DNA of 28,331 nt from Bacillota bacterium (GTDB taxonomy: Bacteria; Bacillota; Clostridia; Oscillospirales; Ruminococcaceae): positions 1-28,331 of the forward strand of contig JAEWLW010000090.1 in the NCBI GenBank assembly GCA_023457355.1, given 5' to 3'. This document shows positions 22,475 through 28,331 of the stretch, one piece after another. Position 1 is the first letter of the stretch. Each line of letters opens with the position of its first letter. The notes under the pieces are model-generated. The model saw only the letters and a program-made list of their open reading frames with translations, had not been told where the DNA came from and made no database searches. Both the position numbers and the translations under genes were made by a program.

Positions 22475-24160
22475 TTACAGTTCGCGCATGTAATAAAATG
22501 AGCGCGTCAGGTTTAACATACCGTATCCCCATTGATTGTTCGGATAGATCATCAACTCGTTGCGGTTACAGCCGCGGATCAGATAAGCTCTGATGACCGG
22601 TGTGCAAAAGCCAAAATCATTTCCTTTTACAATGGCCCATTGCAACATCAGAGCACATGCGCCTGCGGTGATTGCGGCGGCGCAGCTCGTACCGCTCATA
22701 TAGCCGAAGCCGTTGGGGTATATGCCGCCAATTTGATAACCGGGCGCCAACAGATCGGGAATGTCATTCTGTATTCTTGTCGGGCCCCAGGAGGATAATG
22801 GATAGAGGATGTTGCGTACACTGTTGTAGGCGCCGCAGCATATTGGTCCCAATCCGGTGGCCGGAAAGGTGATGGTATTGTAAGGCGTGGAGGATAAAAA
22901 CTCAACATTTGGCGAAACAAAGCCGGTTATGGGAAGCCAGGCACGGATTGAACCGTCTATAATAAAATCGCCATATGCGGTAATTGTCCACAGACCGGGG
23001 GTGGCGTTGCGGATTCTGACAAAGGTTACCTGGTCGCCGCTGCTGCTTACTGGAAGGCGATAGGACACGCTGACTTCGGCTTCCTCCAGTATAAGCTTGG
23101 TAACCTGAGTGAGCTGGGGTTTGGCCGGCACGCGCCTTACCAGTTCGCCGGTGGGCGAGCGCACCGACACCGAGATGACATCGGACATATTGTTTGTGAT
23201 AATCACCAGAATGTTACCGGCGTTTTTTCCCACCTGGATATCGATATTCTCGGGTGTTCTTTCACGGGAAAAGTGGTTGTAGTAGTGGTGCTTTGCCTGG
23301 CTTTCATTGCCTGCGGCCACACAGATGCAGACCCCCGGGATATTAGAAATGGTGAAAAGATAATCTTCCAGCGGGCTGCTGCCGTCATGGCTGTCATAAT
23401 TGGAGCCCAGTGCGATGCATATTATCACGGGGCGGTTGAGTTCCCGTGCTTTTCTTATAATGTATTCCACGCCCAGCATGACGGAGGTAGCTTCAAAGGC
23501 GTGTTTTTGTTCCTCCGGTACAAAAAGATACTCGCGCATAAAGGGGTAGGCATCTTTGAGTTTAACCATAATAATATCGGCGTTGGGCGCTGCACCGATG
23601 AAGTCGCCGTCGGGGGAGCCGGCTGCGACCGAGGCTAAAAATGTTCCGTGTCCTGCTTCGTCAGTATGTGGCAATACGGTAAGCGGCGTTTGGGATGCCA
23701 GTGCGGCGTTGATTTGTGCGTTGGTATATTCTGTTCCGATTGGGAAGCCGTCCGGCGGTGTTCCCGGTATGGACTGATCGTAGATAAATTGAATTTTGCT
23801 TGTGCCGTCGCTGTTTTGAAAAACCTTTTGCGTATAGTCGATGCCTGTATCGACAAAACCCAGGAGTACCCCCTGGCCCTTCAGATCAAGATAGGGCTGC
23901 TGCTGAATCTGAATGATACCGGAGGCTTCCAGCTCCGCACGTCCCAGCAATCCGAGAACATTTGGCAAGCCTTGTCTGGCACCCAGATATTCCGTGATTT
24001 CCTGATAACCTTCTAAGGTGCTATAACAGATAATATGGGTATCGTTGACTGTATGGCTGGTAATCAGGCCGGGGTGTTCCAGTATATATCGCTCATAATA
24101 GGCCCCTTTTCTGACAAAAAAGTCGACTACATTATCTTCATATAGAATGCTGTTATCCAC
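22475..24160 (-). CDS. Csp-like subtilisin-family serine protease (S8), first of tandem pair
   Basis: A 561-residue paralogue of the following gene, similar along its whole length. The prodomain is about 1-90 (VVDFFVRKGAYYERYILEHPGLITSH). The triad is Asp104 (GFVDTGID), His171 (DEAGHGTFLASV) and Ser492 (YMSGTSCAAAIT), with the oxyanion Asn in AAGNESQ, so both copies look active. This differs from C. difficile, where two of three Csp domains are catalytically dead. The GTG at 24160 is chosen because AGGAGG lies 8 nt upstream and because it aligns exactly with the start of the paralogue; an ATG 18 codons upstream has no such support. A spore location and SleC-type substrate are inferred from family. 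Confidence 0.9.
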   Translation of the reverse strand: MDNSILYEDNVVDFFVRKGAYYERYILEHPGLITSHTVNDTHIICYSTLEGYQEITEYLGARQGLPNVLGLLGRAELEASGIIQIQQQPYLDLKGQGVLLGFVDTGIDYTQKVFQNSDGTSKIQFIYDQSIPGTPPDGFPIGTEYTNAQINAALASQTPLTVLPHTDEAGHGTFLASVAAGSPDGDFIGAAPNADIIMVKLKDAYPFMREYLFVPEEQKHAFEATSVMLGVEYIIRKARELNRPVIICIALGSNYDSHDGSSPLEDYLFTISNIPGVCICVAAGNESQAKHHYYNHFSRERTPENIDIQVGKNAGNILVIITNNMSDVISVSVRSPTGELVRRVPAKPQLTQVTKLILEEAEVSVSYRLPVSSSGDQVTFVRIRNATPGLWTITAYGDFIIDGSIRAWLPITGFVSPNVEFLSSTPYNTITFPATGLGPICCGAYNSVRNILYPLSSWGPTRIQNDIPDLLAPGYQIGGIYPNGFGYMSGTSCAAAITAGACALMLQWAIVKGNDFGFCTPVIRAYLIRGCNRNELMIYPNNQWGYGMLNLTRSFYYMREL

Positions 24161-24359
24161 AATGAACGCCTCCTGAAACATGATCAACAAAGAGCCAGCT
24201 GTTTCGCAACGCATCCTGAAAACGCCCTTACCGCATATAGCATGTATATTTAAGGCATATCTAAAATATGAAAGGAGCCGGCGAGGACTTGTTCCTGATG
24301 TGTGCCCCGCCGGCCAAGAGCCTTAGAATTGCCCGGTTTGCCAATTCGCTGCCTTAAAC
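24161..24359. other. divergent intergenic region, no gene
   Basis: It contains a long-range inverted repeat, GCCGGCG/CGCCGGC (about 24276-24316). No convincing sporulation sigma-factor promoter for the Csp operon could be identified by eye. Confidence 0.3.
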
Positions 24360-24388
24360 TGGACTTTTTCCTGGAAATTTGCTATTAT
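24360..24388 (+). promoter_or_regulatory. promoter of the pirin remnant/FMN reductase unit
   Basis: TGGACT (24360-24365), a 17-nt spacer, and TATTAT (24383-24388) with an extended TGC upstream. Confidence 0.45.
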
Positions 24389-24446
24389 ATATTAAATTTA
24401 ATATTATTAAATAGATGTATAAGAAACTGGGGAATATAAAACAGGT

Positions 24447-24879
24447 ATGAAATAGTAAAGCCGGTTCGCGGGCAGAGCGCGACGGATGGAGCAGGGGCTC
24501 TTCTTGTGCGGGTAGTGGGCAACCGCGATGTGGCGGATTTGCCCCGTTCCTGATGCATGATTCCTTTTATTCTGTGAATCCGGCGGATTATGTCGCCGGA
24601 TTTCCGTTACATCCGCACCGGGGGATTGAGACGATCACTCACCTTATTTCCGGTAAGATAGAACACGAAGACAGTCTGGGCAACCGTGGAATCATCGGGC
24701 CGGGTGAAAGCCAGTGGATGACGGCGGGCGTTGCATGGGGCGGGCCTATTGTGATGAACACCCGGCAGGAATTGGAACTGGCGTTCGAGGAGCTCCGCCA
24801 AGGGGCGTTTGTCAAACACAAAGATCATGTACGCCTTGATTGGACAAGGCCACTAAACAGCATAAAAGGGTTGATATGA
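24447..24879 (+). pseudogene. decayed pirin gene (frameshifts and large internal deletion)
   Basis: Pirins are cupin-fold, iron-binding proteins of about 230-290 residues. The first part, in one frame (24458-24550), reads KPVRGQSATDGAGALLVRVV, the conserved pirin N-terminus. It then hits a stop, because the D-F-D-P-F-L-M motif has lost one base near 24539-24543. The next frame continues PFLMHDSFYSVNPADYVAGF, then PLHPHRGIETITHLISGKIE, then HEDSLGNRGIIGPGESQWMT, all core pirin sequence. It then jumps from MTAG directly to VAWGGPIVMNTRQELELAFEELRQGAFVK, the usual pirin C-terminus, so roughly 150 residues are missing. The ATG at 24447 is also out of frame by one base. The last 108 codons (24553-24879) remain open and overlap the reductase start. 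Confidence 0.85.
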
Positions 24880-25436
24880 TGAAAAAGATTAAAATTGTCG
24901 CCATTGTTGGCTCGCTGCGTCGGGATTCCTATAACCGGCAGCTTGCGTTGGCAGCTAAAGCTGCCGTGGGAGATCGCGCGGCGTTTGAATTGCTGGAATA
25001 TGCCGATGTCCCGTTTTTTAACGAGGATATTGAGGTTCCAATGCCCGAACAGGTTGCGCGGGTGCGCAGCATTGTGGCGGCCGCGGACGGCATCTGGTTC
25101 TTTACGCCGGAATATAACCACTTTTTTTCGGGCGTGCTGAAAAACCTGCTCGACTGGCTGTCCCGGTCGCCAAGCTTCAAAGAACCGCATCCGCTTTGGG
25201 AAAAACCCGCCGCAATTAGCGGTATCACACCCGGCAGGCTGGGTACGGTGATGTCACAGGACCATCTTGTGACGCTGCTCAGCATCCTTAACATGAAAGT
25301 GATGAATTCCCCGCGGCTGGCAGTGGCTGATGCGATAAAACAGACCAACGCAGAAGGTCGTCTTGAATTGACGACCAGCGCGAAATTTTTACAAAATCAG
25401 GCGGATGCCTTTATCGCATTCCTGCAAAATAGCTAA
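24879..25436 (+). CDS. NAD(P)H-dependent FMN reductase (flavodoxin-like fold)
   Basis: A cytoplasmic flavoprotein of 185 residues in the NADPH-dependent FMN reductase/azoreductase family, which reduces flavin or quinone-like acceptors. The FMN phosphate-binding loop is IVGSLRRDSYNRQLA (about residues 8-22). The second signature is FFTPEYNHFFSGVLKNLLDWLSR (about 77-99), close to the family pattern TPEYN-S-PG-LKN-IDW. The ATG at 24879 (or 24876) overlaps the end of the pirin remnant, and the N-terminus MKKIKIVAIVGS fits. A longer frame from TTG at 24840 adds sequence unlike the family. Pirin and flavin reductase genes are often neighbours; here the partner is broken but the reductase is intact. 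Confidence 0.92.
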   Translation: MKKIKIVAIVGSLRRDSYNRQLALAAKAAVGDRAAFELLEYADVPFFNEDIEVPMPEQVARVRSIVAAADGIWFFTPEYNHFFSGVLKNLLDWLSRSPSFKEPHPLWEKPAAISGITPGRLGTVMSQDHLVTLLSILNMKVMNSPRLAVADAIKQTNAEGRLELTTSAKFLQNQADAFIAFLQNS

Positions 25437-25464
25437 AGCGAACGGTTGAATGAACATTTGAATA

Positions 25465-25508
25465 CCTGCATAAAAAATCAGCCCGTCAGGGCTGATTTTT
25501 TATGCAGG
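25465..25508 (+). terminator. strong terminator after the FMN reductase gene
   Basis: Perfect complementary arms of 20 bp, with core TCAGCCC-GTCA-GGGCTGA followed by TTTTTTA. The matching A-run upstream makes it usable in both directions. Confidence 0.92.
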
Positions 25509-25847
25509 AAATAGAATGGCGTCCTTCATCCCGAGCGATTTTAGTGCCTGAAAATATACATTGCTAAATTTGATGTGCCAAAGAAAGTTTGCGAATTAAT
25601 ATTTTCTGAAAAATAGCAATGCCAACAAAACAAAACTTAAAAATATGGACATGCTGTGAATAAAATTTCCTGTTTTGCATGTTTTGCGCTCAAAATTTGT
25701 CACAACAATTGCTTTTGGGAACATCCTTATATTATTGGTTCTGTCTTGAAAATGCAATTATTATAAATTTGCAATTCAATATATCAAAATGTTTGCGTTC
25801 AATCAGGTCTGTTTTAATAGATAATTCACAAATTTTGAATTGGCATC
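25509..25847. other. AT-rich gap without a supported gene
   Basis: Very AT-rich. A 75-codon frame (25679-25906) has no ribosome binding site and unlikely composition, and is rejected. Nothing else is recognised before the promoter at 25848. Confidence 0.4.
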
Positions 25848-25876
25848 TTGCAATTCCGTCATTTATATATTATAGT
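25848..25876 (+). promoter_or_regulatory. promoter of the amt-PII gene
   Basis: TTGCAA (25848-25853), a 17-nt spacer, and TATAGT (25871-25876). It gives a leader of about 130 nt. Confidence 0.6.
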
Positions 25877-25941
25877 GTTGCCAAGGTTCAAAACGGTGGC
25901 GGGTAACCGGCATCGAATGGAAGATCCTTTTTGGATTAAGC

Positions 25942-25985
25942 AAAGACGCTGTCCTTTTATGGGACTGCGTCTTTCTTTTTTTCTT
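25942..25985 (+). terminator. terminator-like hairpin in the leader of the amt-PII gene
   Basis: AAAGACGC (25942-25949) pairs with GCGTCTTT (25967-25974), with inner GTCC/GGAC, followed by a nearly unbroken T tract. It lies between the promoter and the start codon, so it probably attenuates the gene. Confidence 0.7.
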
Positions 25986-26011
25986 AAACTAATTATTAGG
26001 AGGAAAGTTTT

Positions 26012-27730
26012 ATGGATCAGATATTAGAAGCCGTAAACGGTGTGGTATTTCCAGTATGGTTCCTGATCGGCGCGGCATTGGTGTTCTTTATGCAGGGTGG
26101 TTTCGCTATGGTGGAAACCGGCTTCACCCGCGCAAAGAACGCCGGCAACATTATCATGAAAAACCTTATGGATTTTTGCATTGGCACGGTGGTGTTCATA
26201 TTTCTCGGTTTCTCGCTGATGATGTCGGAAAACTACCTGTTTGGGCTAATCGGTATGCCTGACATGCAAATTTTCGCCAATTTTGCAGCGTTTAATTTTT
26301 CCAGCTTTGTGTTTAACCTTGTGTTTTGTGCCACCGCTGCAACCATCGTTTCCGGTGCTATGGCGGAGCGCACCAAGTTCTCCGCTTACTGCATCTACAG
26401 CGCGATGATCAGTGCAATCGTTTATCCGATTGAGGCCGGCTGGGTCTGGAACGGTCAGGGTTGGCTTTTCAATATGGGTTACATCGACTTTGCGGGTTCT
26501 TCCGCCATACATATGGTCGGCGGTATAACGGCCTTTATCGGTGCGGTTGTTCTTGGACCGCGTATTGGCAAGTATGTGGCGGATCCTGCGAACGGTAAGA
26601 AGATCTCCCGCGCCATCCCCGGTCACTCCATTACGCTTGGCGCACTCGGCGTATTCATCCTCTGGTTCGGCTGGTACGGGTTTAACGGCGCTGCTGCCAC
26701 CAGTGTTGAACAGCTCGGTTCCATCTTCCTGACCACGACCGTGGCCCCCGGTGTTGCCACTGTTGTCACCATGATTTACACCTGGGTTAAGAATGGTAAG
26801 CCGGACGTTTCGATGTCCCTCAACGGCTCTCTGGCCGGTCTGGTTGCCATCACCGCGCCCTGTGCCAACGTCGACGCCTTCGGCGCGCTGGTTATCGGTG
26901 CCGTAGCCGGTATCCTCGTTGTTGTGGCAGTCGAGTTCATCGATATGAAACTGCATGTTGACGATCCGGTTGGCGCTGTGGCAGTTCACGGTGTCAACGG
27001 TGCCTGGGGTACGCTGGCAGCCGGTTTGTTCGCCACTGATACGGCGCCGGGCGCATCGGCCAAAGGTTTATTCTATGGCGGCGGCTTTGAGCAGCTGGGC
27101 GTTCAGGCACTGGGCGTATTTGCCATCGCAATTTGGACGATCGCCACCATGACGCTGGTTTTTCTGGCTATCAAAAAGTTTAACGGTCTGCGTGTTTCGG
27201 CTGAGGAAGAAATCCAGGGACTGGACCTGCCCGAGCATGGTCTGGTCAGCAGCTATGCCGACTTTATGATCACGGTTCCCACGCTGGATTTCGGCGATGC
27301 CGGCTCCGCCGCACCTGTTATTCCTGTTCCGCCCGAGGTTGCGGTTCCGGTTCAGAACACCGCTCACCCCAATGCCAAGATGACCAAGGTGACCATTGTG
27401 ACCAACCAGAACAAATTTGGCGGTCTGCAAAAAGCGCTTGACGGCATCGGTATTACGGGCATCACTGTGACGAACGTGCTGGGTTACGGCATGCAAAAAG
27501 GCTATCCGCAGCTTTACAGAGGCGTTCCTGTTGAAGCGAAACTGCTGCCCAAGATTCAGATTGATATCGTTATCAGTAAGATTCCCACACAGGTTCTTGT
27601 GGATACGGTTAAGAGGGCACTGTATACCGGCAATGTTGGCGACGGCAAAATTTTTATCTACGACGTAGAGAATGTTATTAAGGTCAGAACCGGCGAAGAA
27701 GGCTATGACGCGCTCCAGGATGAGGAATAA
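26012..27730 (+). CDS. ammonium transporter fused to a P-II signalling domain (Amt-GlnB/K)
   Basis: Membrane ammonium channel with its own regulatory domain, 572 residues. The Amt part (about 1-405) has about 11 hydrophobic segments, GGFAMVETGFTRAKNAGNI near the N-terminus, and the two pore histidines His167 (AIHMVGG) and His326 (VHGVNGAWGT). A Pro/Val-rich linker (about 425-455) leads to a P-II domain from Met457 (MTKVTIVTNQNKFGGLQKAL) to the end. It keeps the T-loop core QKGYPQLYRG, LPKIQIDIVI and the B-loop GDGKIFIYDVENVIKVRTGE. Tyr51, the classical uridylylation site, is replaced by Val (RGVPVEAKLLPK). Start ATG with AGGAGG 8 nt upstream. No separate glnB/K gene is nearby. Confidence 0.96.
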   Translation: MDQILEAVNGVVFPVWFLIGAALVFFMQGGFAMVETGFTRAKNAGNIIMKNLMDFCIGTVVFIFLGFSLMMSENYLFGLIGMPDMQIFANFAAFNFSSFVFNLVFCATAATIVSGAMAERTKFSAYCIYSAMISAIVYPIEAGWVWNGQGWLFNMGYIDFAGSSAIHMVGGITAFIGAVVLGPRIGKYVADPANGKKISRAIPGHSITLGALGVFILWFGWYGFNGAAATSVEQLGSIFLTTTVAPGVATVVTMIYTWVKNGKPDVSMSLNGSLAGLVAITAPCANVDAFGALVIGAVAGILVVVAVEFIDMKLHVDDPVGAVAVHGVNGAWGTLAAGLFATDTAPGASAKGLFYGGGFEQLGVQALGVFAIAIWTIATMTLVFLAIKKFNGLRVSAEEEIQGLDLPEHGLVSSYADFMITVPTLDFGDAGSAAPVIPVPPEVAVPVQNTAHPNAKMTKVTIVTNQNKFGGLQKALDGIGITGITVTNVLGYGMQKGYPQLYRGVPVEAKLLPKIQIDIVISKIPTQVLVDTVKRALYTGNVGDGKIFIYDVENVIKVRTGEEGYDALQDEE

Positions 27731-27809
27731 GCGCCGCCGAAATTCAATGCTTACTTAATCTCTGCTTTTTACAGCTTAAAACGATAATTTACCTCCATCT
27801 TTTCTTCTA
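27731..27809. other. short gap after the amt-PII gene
   Basis: No feature recognised before the hairpin at 27810. Confidence 0.3.
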
Positions 27810-27849
27810 CTAAAGAGCCGGCATCTGGAAACAGATGCCGGCTCTTTAG
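27810..27849. terminator. perfect 18-bp GAAA-loop hairpin after the amt-PII gene
   Basis: CTAAAGAGCCGGCATCTG pairs perfectly with CAGATGCCGGCTCTTTAG around a GAAA tetraloop. No long T-tract follows, so it may act as a terminator or as an mRNA 3'-end stabiliser. Confidence 0.6.
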
Positions 27850-27949
27850 AGTACGGATGCGGCACGGGAGGTGCAGAACCCATTAAGGCAGGTGTTTTGC
27901 TTTATTTCTTTCCGCGAACTGTTTTTCAAGTAAAGTTAAGCTTCAAAGA

Positions 27950-28175
27950 AGTGGATTTTGTAAAGCAAAGCACCGGGAAAAGTGTGAAAGAACGGCGGGG
28001 AGCCGCTGTGGACATCCATGCCACCGGCAGCGAGCAGCGAAGCCGTTTAGCCGCACAAGCGGCTTGGTGGCGAGCCCCCGCTTTCGCGTCGAGGCGCAAA
28101 AAGCGCGCCGGATTGCTTGCCCGCAGGCGAGAAAACGGGCAAAAAGCTGTCAATAAAGCGACAGGGCTTAGGGAA
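27950..28175. repeat. copy B of a dispersed imperfect repeat
   Basis: Shares blocks with copy A at 20450-20700: GTGGATTTTGTAAAGCAAAG, a GTGTGAAA block, then GAGCCCCCGCTTTCGCG leading to GCGCAAAAAG. It carries extra GC-rich sequence between the blocks, with a perfect AGCCGC/GCGGCT hairpin near 28048-28063. An arginine-rich frame (27897-28187) covers it but has no ribosome binding site and looks like a by-product of the repeat. Confidence 0.5.
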
Positions 28176-28331
28176 CCGCTGATTTAATCCATGTGCAGTT
28201 TATCAGCGGCTAATTTTGCGTCTGACTGTGTTAAAAAGCAGCCATAAGCGCCAGCTTTATGTCTGCTTTTTGCCTTGTCAGGCACAAAATTCTCTCGCCG
28301 CTAACCCGCCCCTGAATTAATCAGAGTCTCC
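28176..28331. other. non-coding end of the window with two hairpins
   Basis: CCGCTGAT/ATCAGCGG (28176-28183 and 28202-28209) is a perfect inverted repeat. AAAAAGCAG + CATAA with TTATG + CTGCTTTTT (28233-28271) resembles an intrinsic terminator. The gene it would serve is not visible. Confidence 0.5.

Noticed and set aside
24840..24878. Upstream TTG start for the FMN reductase
   Set aside because: It adds 13 residues unlike the family N-terminus; MKKIKIVAIVGS is the natural beginning.
25679..25906. 75-codon plus-strand frame in the AT-rich gap
   Set aside because: No ribosome binding site, random-looking composition, and it runs through the amt promoter.
26246..26989. Long minus-strand frame of 247 codons inside the amt gene
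   Set aside because: It is antisense to the well-supported transporter domain and shows no domain or start signal.
27897..28187. 96-codon arginine/alanine-rich frame
   Set aside because: It coincides with repeat copy B, has no ribosome binding site, and its composition reflects the GC-rich repeat rather than a protein family.
1..28331. CRISPR array or rRNA genes
   Set aside because: No regularly spaced direct repeats and no rRNA-like sequence were seen anywhere in the window.

Overview
The window reads as a chromosomal segment of an anaerobic, endospore-forming Firmicute, most likely a Clostridia member of the Oscillospirales/Ruminococcaceae type. The reasons are strong AGGAGG-type ribosome binding sites, frequent TTG and GTG starts, the secG-rnr gene order, CspA/B-like germination proteases and a second, divergent type IIA topoisomerase pair. 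Most genes are moderately GC-rich. AT-rich islands lie near 2350-3260, 5700-6200, 24380-24430 and 25510-25990.

Positions 1-3015: the 3' part of a Y-family DNA polymerase is translationally coupled to a small protein. This is followed by only the first 17 codons of an SRAP (HMCES/YedK-like) gene, whose stop codon lies inside the -35 box of a new promoter. The sequence beyond carries a DUF2442/helix-turn-helix protein, a small serine recombinase, a candidate independent sRNA with its own promoter and terminator, several inverted repeats, and a minus-strand tRNA-Lys.

Positions 3016-13830: a membrane-anchored zinc-ribbon protein, recG, a frameshifted small membrane/Sm-like gene, a two-gene operon for a GyrB/ParE-like and GyrA/ParC-like topoisomerase, secG and rnr. 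A bidirectional terminator separates rnr from the next, convergent gene.

Positions 13830-20450: a class A penicillin-binding protein (minus strand), a BofC-like small membrane protein, a VOC-family protein, an AgcS sodium:amino-acid symporter, and a CPA-type cation/proton antiporter. The antiporter leader closely matches the fluoride (crcB) riboswitch and overlaps an intrinsic terminator.

Positions 20450-28331: a dispersed repeat copy, two tandem Csp-like subtilases (minus strand), a decayed pirin gene overlapping an NAD(P)H-dependent FMN reductase gene, an ammonium transporter fused to a P-II signalling domain behind an attenuator-like leader, and a second copy of the dispersed repeat.

The points most worth following up are the fluoride-type switch on an antiporter, the unidentified sRNA beside the recombinase, the Amt-PII fusion, the topoisomerase with an altered quinolone-determining region, and the A8 frameshift in the small membrane gene. 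All calls come from reading the sequence; no database search was run.
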